Source: an uncultured Selenomonadales bacterium (GTDB taxonomy: Bacteria > Bacillota > Negativicutes > Selenomonadales > Selenomonadaceae). From it: 64,000 nt of DNA. A program made the translations under genes and the position numbers. The stretch covers positions 1 through 64,000 of the forward strand of contig CAMUZU010000007.1 in assembly GCA_947165295.1 (NCBI GenBank). Direction: 5' to 3'. The notes beneath the pieces are model-generated. The model was not told the DNA's origin. It did no database searches and worked only from the letters and a program-made list of their open reading frames with translations. This document shows, one piece after another, positions 15,144 to 23,181 of the stretch (position 1 is the stretch's first letter; each line of letters starts with the position of its first letter).

Positions 15144-16372
15144 CGAATCCGATAACGGCGTTGATTGCTGACGACGCGGGCAATATTTTCGACGTGCCGG
15201 GCGCGCAGGCCGTCGGTCGTGTCGGCGAAAAATTTTTCAAGCTCAAGCCCGAAGATTTAATCAAGTTGCCCGACAGCGCAGATTTAATGTTCTTGCCGCA
15301 ACGGAGAGCCGTCGGCTTCAAGCGCGGTGAATTCGTCGAACTCAACGGACGGGCGGTCTCGGCGATATTGCCGCAAGGTTTCACGCGAACTCACCTGCCC
15401 GCGTTCCGAAAGTCCAAACACGCGCAAATTTTGCCGCTGTACGGTTACACGGCCGTTGCGCTGTACAAGGACGAACTTTATGCCGCCGCGCTTTACACCG
15501 ACGAAAATCACAAGTGGGATCCCGTCAATTACAACACGCACGACTTGCCGAAGTTGATTCGCCGCGTGAAGAAGTCTTTGCCCGACAACCGAATCGTCGC
15601 GCAGGTGGCGAACTGTTCGCTCAAGTGGCACTGCTTGACCGCGCAGAATTTGTTTTACCGTCGCTGGGAATGCGGCGTGCCGACTTCGCCGACGTGCAAC
15701 GCGAACTGTTTGGGCTGTATTTCACTGCAAGCCGCCGAATGTTGTCCGAGCCCGCAGAGTCGAATCACTTTCAAGCCGACGGTCGACGAAATTGCCGACG
15801 TCGGGATTTTTCACCTGTCGCACGCGGTCGACGGAATTGTCAGCTTCGGGCAAGGTTGCGAAGGCGAACCAAGTTTGCAGGCGGAAAACATCAGCGCGGC
15901 GATTAAAAAAATTCGTGCGTCAACTTCACGCGGGCAAATTAACATCAACACGAACGCGGGCTTCACGGCGGGCATAAAAAAAATCGTCGACGCCGGGCTT
16001 GACTCGATGCGCGTTTCGATTATCAGCGCACGCGACGAAAGTTATCAACGTTATTATCGCGCAGGTTACACGCTTGCCGCCGTGAAAGCTTCGATTGCTT
16101 ATGCGTTGGCGAACAATGTTCACGTGTCGCTGAACTTGCTGTACATGCCCGGCTTTAACGACCGCGACGAAGAGTTTGCCGCGTGGAAAGATTTTTTGAC
16201 TGAATTGCCCGTGCAGATGATTCAGGTGCGCAACCTCAATTACGACCCCGACGCGTTCTTTGCGGCAATGGAGCGCGACGAAAACTTTTCGGGCACGAAG
16301 AAATTTCTTCACGAACTTAAAGCGACGTTCCCGAATTTGACCGTCGGCAACTTCAGTCATTACGTCAAATAA
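15140..16372 (+). CDS. Radical SAM protein
   Basis: A 410-residue protein. CNANCLGC (CxxxCxxC, about residues 190-197) is the radical SAM cluster motif. It is followed by a GQGCEGEPSL block resembling the SAM-binding GGE region and a C-terminal TIM-barrel-like half (DSMRVSIISARDESYQRYY). An N-terminal domain of about 180 residues precedes the cluster. The reaction is unknown; a peptide or RNA modification is possible but not shown. No standard Shine-Dalgarno is seen, only GGTGA nine bases upstream. Initiation may therefore depend on coupling to the duplicated mini-ORF that overlaps the start, or on the third of three tandem ATGs. An intrinsic terminator follows. Confidence 0.9.
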   Translation: MTNPITALIADDAGNIFDVPGAQAVGRVGEKFFKLKPEDLIKLPDSADLMFLPQRRAVGFKRGEFVELNGRAVSAILPQGFTRTHLPAFRKSKHAQILPLYGYTAVALYKDELYAAALYTDENHKWDPVNYNTHDLPKLIRRVKKSLPDNRIVAQVANCSLKWHCLTAQNLFYRRWECGVPTSPTCNANCLGCISLQAAECCPSPQSRITFKPTVDEIADVGIFHLSHAVDGIVSFGQGCEGEPSLQAENISAAIKKIRASTSRGQININTNAGFTAGIKKIVDAGLDSMRVSIISARDESYQRYYRAGYTLAAVKASIAYALANNVHVSLNLLYMPGFNDRDEEFAAWKDFLTELPVQMIQVRNLNYDPDAFFAAMERDENFSGTKKFLHELKATFPNLTVGNFSHYVK

Positions 16373-16413
16373 AAAAATCCCGTCACTCGTCGGAGCGGCG
16401 GGAAATTTTTTTG
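16373..16413. terminator. Bidirectional terminator between the radical-SAM gene and pgeF
   Basis: TCCCGTC .. CGGCGGGA (16378-16403) lies between A7 and T8 tracts, directly after the radical-SAM stop. On the minus strand it would also have been the original terminator of pgeF before the insertion at 16456-16610. Confidence 0.8.
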
Positions 16414-16422
16414 TGTCAAGCT

Positions 16423-16643
16423 TTAAGCGCGATAAGTGCGGCGATTCGTCCCGTGTTGCGTTAAATGTTACTTTCTTTGGCAGCAAAGAAAGTAACCAAA
16501 GAAACTGCGCTTGCTGTGATACATCGTGTATCACGCGCAAGCGGCGCGGCCGACATCCATGTCGGCCGGATTTACGTTCGCGGTTGTTGTCGTCGGTTCA
16601 AACGTCGGGCTTAAGCGCGATAAGTGCGGCGATTCGTCCCGTG
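16423..16643 (-). repeat. 33-bp direct repeat of the pgeF 3' end flanking an insertion
   Basis: The 33 bases starting TTAAGCGCGATAAGTGCGGC occur at 16423-16455 and again at 16611-16643. The right copy is inside pgeF and encodes TGRIAALIAL. Read in the same frame, the left copy gives the same residues and then KA and a stop at 16418-16420, right next to the terminator. The left copy is therefore the old gene end, and the 155 bases between the copies were inserted. Confidence 0.88.
16468..16568 (+). repeat. Three-hairpin element, copy F
   Basis: Stem 1 is 16468-16495 (core TTTGGCAGCAAAG), stem 2 about 16506-16543 (CGCTTGC/GCAAGCG, loop TCG) and stem 3 GGCCGACATCCATGTCGGCC (16548-16567). It lies within the 155-base segment bounded by the 33-bp direct repeats, which makes it the copy with the clearest insertion boundaries. 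Confidence 0.92.
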
Positions 16644-17434
16644 CGGTCAAGATTTTTTTTGTGCGCCGAACGGTACGAAAAATACCAGCCGTCATTGCAA
16701 CAGGTGCATTCGCCCGCAACGTCGATGTTTTCGGCAAGCGCGCCGACTTCAAGCAGCTGAACGACGTTCGCACGCCACAGGTCGAGAAAAATTTTCCCGT
16801 CGCGTTCGGTCAACAGTTCGCCGAAATTCGCGGGGAAACTTTTTTTGCATTCGTCGACAACTTCGCTGCCGACTTCGTAGCAACACGCGCCGATTGACGG
16901 GGCGACACCAATCAGGCAAGTTTCGGGTCGCGTGCCGAATTCTGCGTTCATCTTGAGCAAAGTCTTCGCCGCGATTTTTTTGAACGTGCCGCGACGTCCG
17001 CCGTGAGCCAGACCGATTGCGCGATTATCGACGTCGACAAAAAAAATCGGCACGCAGTCCGCAAAACAAAGCATCAACGGCAATTCGGGCACGTCGGTTA
17101 TCAGCGCGTCGGTTTCGGGAATTGTTTCGGCGTAATTGGTCGAGCCGCGCCCGCGACAAGTTTCGTCGACGCGGAAAATATTTTCGCCGTGAACTTGATT
17201 CGGTTCGACGATGTCGCTGATGTCGAAGCCGAGCGAACGAGCGAATTTCTTTCGGTTGGCAAGGACGTTTGAATTTTCGTCGCCGACGTGAAGCGCAAGA
17301 TTCAAGCTGTCGAACGGCGCGGGACTCACTCCGCCTTGACGAGTCGACACGGCGTGCGTGACCAAGTCATCGGGGAAAGTCGAAAACTTCCCGTGCCAAA
17401 GATTGTTTTCCGTGCGTTTGATAAAGTAGCTCAT
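16598..17434 (-). CDS. pgeF: Laccase-domain protein (purine nucleoside phosphorylase / peptidoglycan editing factor type)
   Basis: A 278-residue YfiH/PgeF-family protein. Members handle purine nucleosides and/or remove mis-incorporated residues from peptidoglycan precursors. The zinc ligands are recognisable as NQVHG (His), FADCVPI (Cys) and AHGGRRGT (His). The last replaces the usual HAGWRG, so the conserved Trp is missing. The CTCCNDGWYFSYRSAHK block near the C-terminus is typical. The start at 17434 is set by AGGAGGAACC. It is the last gene of the minus-strand run ftsY - surE - membrane protein - pgeF. The final residues KPDV and the stop come from DNA inserted between 33-bp repeats. Confidence 0.9.
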   Translation of the reverse strand: MSYFIKRTENNLWHGKFSTFPDDLVTHAVSTRQGGVSPAPFDSLNLALHVGDENSNVLANRKKFARSLGFDISDIVEPNQVHGENIFRVDETCRGRGSTNYAETIPETDALITDVPELPLMLCFADCVPIFFVDVDNRAIGLAHGGRRGTFKKIAAKTLLKMNAEFGTRPETCLIGVAPSIGACCYEVGSEVVDECKKSFPANFGELLTERDGKIFLDLWRANVVQLLEVGALAENIDVAGECTCCNDGWYFSYRSAHKKNLDRTGRIAALIALKPDV

Positions 17435-17454
17435 GGTTCCTCCTGTGTTGCGCG

Positions 17455-18630
17455 TCACGGCAATGACGGAATATTTTTCGCGACGGCAGAATTGTGGATG
17501 ATTTCTTCGATTCGTTGGTCAAGGACGAGTTCTTGTTTGTGCAAGCTTGCCGCTTCGTCGAGCGCGATTGACGAATTCACCGAGATGCCGCGGTCGTAAG
17601 CCTGCCACGCCATGATTGTTACGCGGGTTGCCTCTTGCCGAAGTTGAGCAAGAAACTGCGCGCCCTGCGGCACGGGCACGGCGTCCAATTCCGCCTGACG
17701 ATTTTCAAGCGACGGAATGATTACGTCGTTGATGTAAGCCGAAACGTTGACGCGTTGGCTGTCGGTCATGATTCCCGACGGCGTGCGTTGCAGTGAAATA
17801 AATTCGCTTTGCTCGGCCTCGAACGTCCCGTTGTAGCGATAGACAATTTCGGCGGTGTCGTCGATGTAAGTTGCCAAATTCGTGCGCAACAGCGGGCTCA
17901 CCGCGTCAAGATATTCTTTGTAATTGTCAACCTTGACGACTTTCCAATCGGAGCCGCCCAGATTGAAGCTGAAGCCGGGGAACTTGAACTTGTGCCCGAA
18001 GATGTCAACTTCCTGCCCGCCGACGTTGTAGCTTTCATTCGCCAAATCTTTGAGCGTGACTTTCAGCGTGAACGGAGCCTGGGAATAATCTTCGACGACG
18101 GTGAAACTTGCGGTCGCCTCTTCGCCGTGATGGTCGACGTCGTCAAAGCCGATAAGCGACGTGTGACGAATCAAACTGCGGTCAAGCAAAATGTCGTAGT
18201 CAATGCCCAGTTGACGGCCTTTGAGAATTTCGCCCGGCAAAGTCCACTGCCCCGTGTCAAGGTAAGTGTTGATGACTTTGACCGCGCCTTGACACATTTG
18301 CCGACGAATCAGCACGTAAAAATTCTCGAACAAACTTCGTTCGCGGTCGGAAAGTTGCGTGTCGTACTTGAACAAGTCGCCCGTCAAGTCGTCGTAACCG
18401 GCAAGCGTTATCGAATTCAAGTCGACGTGTCGGCGGAAAGTTTTCATGTCGCCCGCCTTGTACGCCTCGAACATTTCGCGCACAGCGTATTCGGGCGTTT
18501 TGGTGTACACGGAAAAGTAGCCGAAGATGCCCAAAAGTATCAGCCCGAAAATTCCCAGCGCGATTAATCGTTCGCGTTGACGGCGGCGGCGGCGTGCCTC
18601 AAGTCGTTTTCGCCAAGTGTAATCGTCCAT
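17455..18630 (-). CDS. Single-pass membrane protein of unknown function
   Basis: A 391-residue protein with a very basic cytoplasmic N-terminus (KRLEARRRRRQRER), one transmembrane segment (about 22-42, LIALGIFGLILLGIFGYF) and a large extracytoplasmic part. The region around PEYAVREMFEAYKAGDMKTF resembles DUF2939-type domains. No catalytic motif is seen. The gene lies 2 bases after surE and 20 bases before pgeF, so it belongs to the ftsY operon. A role in the envelope is inferred only from topology. Confidence 0.8.
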   Translation of the reverse strand: MDDYTWRKRLEARRRRRQRERLIALGIFGLILLGIFGYFSVYTKTPEYAVREMFEAYKAGDMKTFRRHVDLNSITLAGYDDLTGDLFKYDTQLSDRERSLFENFYVLIRRQMCQGAVKVINTYLDTGQWTLPGEILKGRQLGIDYDILLDRSLIRHTSLIGFDDVDHHGEEATASFTVVEDYSQAPFTLKVTLKDLANESYNVGGQEVDIFGHKFKFPGFSFNLGGSDWKVVKVDNYKEYLDAVSPLLRTNLATYIDDTAEIVYRYNGTFEAEQSEFISLQRTPSGIMTDSQRVNVSAYINDVIIPSLENRQAELDAVPVPQGAQFLAQLRQEATRVTIMAWQAYDRGISVNSSIALDEAASLHKQELVLDQRIEEIIHNSAVAKNIPSLP

Positions 18631-18632
18631 GT

Positions 18633-19388
18633 TCAGCCTCGGAAGATGTGGCGCAACTCAACCAGCGCGTCGTAGTCGGCTGTGTCGCATGTCAGCGGCG
18701 TGACGGAGACGAAACCGCAGTTGACGGCGTGAATGTCGGTGCCTTCGCCCGCGTCCACGTCGTAAATCGTCCCGCCGATTCGGAAGTAAGCGCGCCCGTC
18801 GGAGTCCGTGCGGCTCGTGAACGCGTTGATGTAATCGCGCTGTCCAAGTCGCGTGCTCATGAATTCGGCTTTGCCCGTGCGGAAATTTTTCGGGAAGTTC
18901 AAGTTGTGCAGAAACGGTTCGTGCTTTACGGTCAAAATCTTTTCCAGATAATCGACGGTCGCGCCCGCCGCCGTGTCGAAGGGTATTTCGGATTCTCTGT
19001 CACGTGACACGGCAAGCGACGGAATTGCGTGCAGGAAACCTTCCAACGCCGCGCCGACGGTGCCCGAATACAAAACGTCCGTGGCAAGGTTCGCGCCGTC
19101 GTTGATGCCCGAAACCAGCGCGTCGAAGTGACGGCCGTCGCTCATGCCTTCGAGATAAATTTTTACGCAGTCGGTCGGCGTCCCGTCGAAAGCCCACGCC
19201 TCGCAGTCAATGTCGTCGACGCGTTTGTATTCGACTTCGCGCAGGACACTTAACGCGTGAGCCATGCCGCTTTGTTGGCGGAGCGGAGCCGCAACCGTCA
19301 CGCAATGCCCGCGGTCTTTGAACGCACGAACGAGAGCCAAAAGTCCCGCGCCTTGAATTCCGTCGTCGTTGGTCAACAAAATGTTCAA
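18633..19388 (-). CDS. surE: 5'/3'-nucleotidase SurE
   Basis: A 251-residue cytoplasmic phosphatase acting on nucleoside monophosphates. The metal site is the N-terminal ILLTNDDGIQGAGL, with SGINDGANLATDVLYSGTVGAALEG as the second conserved block (in the fold's active-site groove) and AFDGTPTDCVK. Length and start are canonical. It sits between ftsY (26-base gap) and the membrane protein (2-base gap), all on the minus strand. Confidence 0.95.
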   Translation of the reverse strand: MNILLTNDDGIQGAGLLALVRAFKDRGHCVTVAAPLRQQSGMAHALSVLREVEYKRVDDIDCEAWAFDGTPTDCVKIYLEGMSDGRHFDALVSGINDGANLATDVLYSGTVGAALEGFLHAIPSLAVSRDRESEIPFDTAAGATVDYLEKILTVKHEPFLHNLNFPKNFRTGKAEFMSTRLGQRDYINAFTSRTDSDGRAYFRIGGTIYDVDAGEGTDIHAVNCGFVSVTPLTCDTADYDALVELRHIFRG

Positions 19389-19414
19389 ACTGTATCACCT
19401 CAAAAAAGTTTCCG

Positions 19415-20326
19415 TCATAAGCCGAACAGCGCGTCGGCGAATTCTTTCGCGTTGAACGGTCGCAAGTCGTCGAGCCGTTCGCCGACACCAATCCACTTGA
19501 CGGGGATGTTGAGCTGTTCTTTGATGCCGATAATCATGCCGCCTTTCGCCGTGCCGTCAAGCTTGGTCAAGACAATGCCCGTGATGTTTGCCGTCTGCGA
19601 AAAGAGTTCGGCTTGTCGAAGAGCGTTTTGTCCCGTCGTCGCGTCAAGCACAAGCAAAACTTCATGCGGCGCGCCGTGAATGCCTTTGCCGAGAATGCGG
19701 TTGATTTTCTTGAGTTCTTCCATCAAGTTGAATTTGTTCTGCAGTCGGCCGGCGGTGTCGACAATCAACACGTCGATGTTTTTGGCGACGGCGGAGCGTG
19801 CGGCGTCCAAAGCGACACTTGACGGGTTGGAGCCTTCGGAGTGTTTGACGAAAGCCGCACCCGTTCGCTGTGCCCAAATTTCGAGTTGGTCAATCGCGCC
19901 CGCACGGAAGGTATCCGCCGCTGCCATCATGACGGATTTGCCTTGCGCGGAGTAATACGAAGCAAGTTTGCCGATTGTGGTCGTCTTGCCCGCGCCGTTT
20001 ACGCCAATCATCAAAATGACGTGCGGCGGGTTGACGTCGACTTGAGTGCCCTGCTCTTCGGTTAAGATGTCGCGAATCTGGTTGGACAGGAAAGCCTTCA
20101 CGTCGGCGGGCGAATTTATTTCGGCGCGACGAACGCCCTTGCGAAGCCCGGCGATAAGTTTTTCGGTCGTCGCCATGCCAACATCAGAAGTTATCAAAGT
20201 TTCTTCCAGCTCGTCGAGAAGTTCGTCGTCAATCTTGGTGGAGCCGTGAAGAATTTCGTCAATCTTGTCAATGAATTTTTCGCGAGTCTTGGTCAAGCCC
20301 GCTTTGAGTCGGTCAAAGAATCCCAT
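19415..20326 (-). CDS. ftsY: Signal recognition particle receptor FtsY
   Basis: A 303-residue GTPase that docks SRP-ribosome complexes at the membrane. The helical N domain spans about 1-95. The G domain has the P-loop GVNGAGKTTTIGKLA (Ala instead of the common Val), DTFRAGAIDQLE, VDTAGRLQNK and TKLDGTAKGG. The acidic A domain is essentially absent, as in many Gram-positives. The start at 20326 has AAGGAGGTGT upstream. It is first in the run ftsY - surE - membrane protein - pgeF. Confidence 0.96.
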   Translation of the reverse strand: MGFFDRLKAGLTKTREKFIDKIDEILHGSTKIDDELLDELEETLITSDVGMATTEKLIAGLRKGVRRAEINSPADVKAFLSNQIRDILTEEQGTQVDVNPPHVILMIGVNGAGKTTTIGKLASYYSAQGKSVMMAAADTFRAGAIDQLEIWAQRTGAAFVKHSEGSNPSSVALDAARSAVAKNIDVLIVDTAGRLQNKFNLMEELKKINRILGKGIHGAPHEVLLVLDATTGQNALRQAELFSQTANITGIVLTKLDGTAKGGMIIGIKEQLNIPVKWIGVGERLDDLRPFNAKEFADALFGL

Positions 20327-20420
20327 GCCGACACCTCCTTTAAAAATATTGTAGCAGATTGTAAATCGTTCCCGCAACCAAAAAAACGCAGCGACGGTAA
20401 GCGGCCGACACGCAAGTCAC

Positions 20421-20524
20421 CGGCCGTCATGGATGACGGCCGCCGTCGCCCGTCGCACGATACAGGATGTATCGTAGCGGGCGCAGCTTTCTTTGCTACT
20501 TTCTTTCGCTGCCGAAAGAAAGTA
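20421..20524 (-). repeat. Three-hairpin element, copy G
   Basis: In reverse orientation: stem 3 GGCCGTCATGGATGACGGCC (20422-20441), stem 2 20448-20482 (outer GCCCG/CGGGC, inner ACGATACA/TGTATCGT) and stem 1 20497-20524 (core TTTCGCTGCCGAAAG). It lies between the LPP20 gene terminator and the ftsY start. The right flank (GTAGATC .. AATCGAAGCGACGC, 20522-20554) is shared with copy J. Confidence 0.92.
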
Positions 20525-20591
20525 GATCACAAACGCGTTCAATCGAAGCGACGCCGCCGCAAAGTCACCCGTCAATCGACAGCCGCCGTGA

Positions 20592-20624
20592 CAAAAAAAA
20601 TCCCCGCCGCGTGTGTGACGGGGT
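20592..20624 (-). terminator. Terminator of the LPP20-domain gene
   Basis: On the minus strand CCCCG .. CGGGG (20602-20623) is followed by ATTTTTTTT, about 20 bases after the stop at 20646. Confidence 0.75.
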
Positions 20625-20645
20625 TGTCGAGTCTTCGGGCAAGTT

Positions 20646-21767
20646 TTATTTGTCGAACAAGAAGACGACCTTCAAGTCCGCCAGGAACTTCGTCGCGTGA
20701 TTTTCAATCAAGACGCGATTCGAGTCGGGCACCTGCAAGACCGGGTTGCTGTTGAAATTCTCAACGGCGGCGGCTTTTATGACAAGCGGATTGTCGCCCG
20801 CACGTTGAACGCTGTCAATGTCGCTGGTGTAATCGGCCATGCCCATTTCGATAATCTTGTCGATGTCAAGGTTCTTGTGACCGTAAATCTTCGTGCCGTT
20901 GACGTTCTTGACGACGGGGCTCATGACGGGTTGCAAGTCCATGCCGCGGCAGTCGACGACAAGACCGGTGTAATTGCCCTTCGCCAAAGACGCGTATTCG
21001 GAAACCGTCCTGCGAACTCTCTGACCGATTTGCTCTTCGTAAGGCGTCGGCGCGGAGGCACTTGACCACGCTTCACCGACGGTAAACGTTTGCAGGTCGT
21101 CAAAGTTCGTCGACAGGCGCGAAAGAGGCGGCTTCGACGGATCTATTCTTTGCGTCGGAAAGTTCGGCTTCGTCACGTTCGGGACGTTCGGCACGTAAGT
21201 TTCTTCGACGGTCACGCCGCGAGCAGTGATTTCGATTCGACGCTTGACGGGCGTGTTCGGGTCGTATTGCTGAACGGACGGGTCAATTTCATAATCCGGT
21301 TCGGGGAACGGCTCAATCGTCTCGTTCGGCTCAAACACGGCACCGGCAAGCGAATCCTTCACGCCGAAAATCGGAACTTGCATGACGACGCGGCAGGAGC
21401 CGTCGCTTGTGAATTGTTCATCGATAATCTTTGCGCCTTTAATCGTCGCCGAAACGCGAGTTTTAATCACGTCGCGGGTCGTCAACATTTTTTCGACGGT
21501 CGTCTCGGAGTCGACGCGCACACCGTTGACAACCTCTGCCATCTTGCGAAGTGCGTCGGCTTTGGCGGCTTGCAAGGCAAGACCTTTCGCCTGCGTCATG
21601 TTGACGGCGTCACGCGGAGCAATGCCTTCGCCCGTGACAGTGATGACTTTTTGCGACCAGTTCACGCCGTCGACGTAACTCGTCGCTTGAGGCGCGGCAG
21701 AAACGTTGACACCGGCAAACAAAATCGCCGCCGCCGCAAACGCTCCAAGAATCTTCGACAGTTTCAT
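20646..21767 (-). CDS. LPP20-domain exported protein
   Basis: A 373-residue protein with a signal peptide (MKLSKILGAFAAAAILFAGVNVSA). There is no lipobox Cys, so it is probably soluble in the periplasm. Residues about 45-140 form an LPP20-type domain (AVNMTQAKGLALQAAKADALRKMAEVV; split here for reading: the helix from AVNM to MAEVV). A proline-rich linker and a C-terminal region (GLVVDCRGMDLQPVMSPVV, about 270-360) follow; the latter resembles the second half of LPP20/FlgP-like proteins. It is related in layout to the N-terminal domain of the TPR protein at 9608-10780. The start at 21767 has AAAGGAGAG. The function is unknown. Confidence 0.82.
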   Translation of the reverse strand: MKLSKILGAFAAAAILFAGVNVSAAPQATSYVDGVNWSQKVITVTGEGIAPRDAVNMTQAKGLALQAAKADALRKMAEVVNGVRVDSETTVEKMLTTRDVIKTRVSATIKGAKIIDEQFTSDGSCRVVMQVPIFGVKDSLAGAVFEPNETIEPFPEPDYEIDPSVQQYDPNTPVKRRIEITARGVTVEETYVPNVPNVTKPNFPTQRIDPSKPPLSRLSTNFDDLQTFTVGEAWSSASAPTPYEEQIGQRVRRTVSEYASLAKGNYTGLVVDCRGMDLQPVMSPVVKNVNGTKIYGHKNLDIDKIIEMGMADYTSDIDSVQRAGDNPLVIKAAAVENFNSNPVLQVPDSNRVLIENHATKFLADLKVVFLFDK

Positions 21768-21835
21768 CTCAATCACTCTCCTTTGAAAAAAATTTATCAT
21801 TGACACATTAAATCCGGCTTAGCCGCCGAAAGTTT

Positions 21836-23059
21836 TTATCGTGAGTTAAGCAGCGTTTCAATCGCCGTCAAGATGTCGTCGGGCACAAGCTCCAAAATTT
21901 TTTTGATGAAGTCGTTGTTGTGATCTGCCAAACTCAAGAAGCAGTCCGTGAACCGAATTAAGTATTTGTTGTCGGTGAAACCCTGCTGTTCCGCCGCGAA
22001 GACAAGCAACTCGAAGAACTTGTACTGCGCAACGAAGATGCCGTAATTCTTCGCGATGCTTGTCGCGTGCCGCCACGGGTAACAATTCAAAAACAGTTCG
22101 TTGACGAGATAATTTTCTAAAACCGTCGACCGTTGCGCCAAAAAAGCTTTGCGTGCGTCGGCAAGGCGTTCGTAGTTGCCGATGACTTTGGCGGCGGGAA
22201 TTTCGTTGGCGTCGGTGACAATGTCGAACGTTTTGGCAAAAGCGTCGAACAACTTTCGGTCGTCGTCGGAAGTGATGTTGGCGTAAAAACTTTCGAGCAC
22301 CTTCAACATTACGCGGAAAAATTTTTTCACGTCGAAGCTCACGCTTGCCAACATGAGCGGCACTTGCTCCGACAGAAAACTTTTCGACTCGTACGCGGCG
22401 ATTAATTGCGTCAGAGCGTCGCGACCAAGCTTGTCGGAAATTATTTCGTCGAACCTGTCGAGGAAGAAGCCCAGCACGATTAAGCGTTGGTCAATCGTCA
22501 GCGTGCGTTCCTGCAAAATTGAAATCATTGCGATTTGAATTTCGAGCATGTGTTCGGCGAAACCCGCAACGGTGTTGACGGGCGCAATGCCAATCTTGCC
22601 GCCGTTGGAGTGAATTTTTTCGGGCACTTCGACGAACTCAAATTCCATCGGCTTTTCGTTGAACAAAATCATTTGAGCCGCCACGGGGCACGTTAAAACC
22701 AGCGAGCGTTCAAAAAAGTTTCCGAAGTTCAACGTGCGTCGCGGGTACGATGAACACGTCACCGACAGAAACTTTTCGCCGTAGGTGCGTTGCAGTCGGC
22801 AAAGATTGTTTTCGGTCAGGAACGGGCAAAACTTGCGCTCGTCCATGGTCACGAGATATTCTTTGCGTTCGTCGTTGAAGGTCATGTGCGACAGAATTTC
22901 TTCGGCGGCGGCCTTGGGCTTGATGCGCGAATACTGCTTGTAAGTCTTCTCGTCGATAAAAATATTCCAGCCTTTGCAACAGCGGGCGTCGCATTTGGAA
23001 CCGTCGCATTTGAATTTGTCGACGTAACACGGCTGAAAGTACAGAAACTTTTTCTTCAT
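21836..23059 (-). CDS. fliB: FliB-family protein (flagellin lysine N-methylase type)
   Basis: A 407-residue cytoplasmic protein with the FliB cysteine signature: CYVDKFKCDGSKC, ARCCKGW, FCPFLTENNLCRLQ and SVTCSSYPRR in the first 130 residues, followed by a helical C-terminal part. In Salmonella FliB methylates flagellin lysines, and the cysteines are thought to bind an iron-sulphur cluster. No flagellar gene is in this window, so the substrate here may be another surface protein. The start at 23059 has CGGAGGCAC. It is divergent from dprA. Confidence 0.88.
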   Translation of the reverse strand: MKKKFLYFQPCYVDKFKCDGSKCDARCCKGWNIFIDEKTYKQYSRIKPKAAAEEILSHMTFNDERKEYLVTMDERKFCPFLTENNLCRLQRTYGEKFLSVTCSSYPRRTLNFGNFFERSLVLTCPVAAQMILFNEKPMEFEFVEVPEKIHSNGGKIGIAPVNTVAGFAEHMLEIQIAMISILQERTLTIDQRLIVLGFFLDRFDEIISDKLGRDALTQLIAAYESKSFLSEQVPLMLASVSFDVKKFFRVMLKVLESFYANITSDDDRKLFDAFAKTFDIVTDANEIPAAKVIGNYERLADARKAFLAQRSTVLENYLVNELFLNCYPWRHATSIAKNYGIFVAQYKFFELLVFAAEQQGFTDNKYLIRFTDCFLSLADHNNDFIKKILELVPDDILTAIETLLNSR

Positions 23060-23131
23060 GAAGTGCCTCCGCGAGAATTTTTTAGTAAGTTTAGCACGCG
23101 CAAAAAAGTTTGTCACTTGACGGCGAAAAAT

Positions 23132-23159
23132 TTGCACGAAAAATTTTTTGTGGTATTAT
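23132..23159 (+). promoter_or_regulatory. dprA promoter
   Basis: TTGCAC (23132-23137), a 16-base spacer and TATTAT (23154-23159) lie 22 bases upstream of the dprA ATG, in the divergent gap with fliB. Confidence 0.6.
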
Positions 23160-23181
23160 ACGGCGCGGGAGGCGGCGGGTC

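Larger units (their letters stand above)
14761..15232 (+). repeat. Tandem duplication of the radical-SAM gene 5' end (173-bp period)
   Basis: TGACCGCTCATGACGAATCC is centred on ATG codons at 14794, 14967 and 15140, exactly 173 bases apart. The first two copies are nearly identical to each other. They match the real gene for about 90 bases and then continue with a different segment (ending GTTTCGACAACT) not found in the gene body. The copies lie directly downstream of element copy D. Confidence 0.92.
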
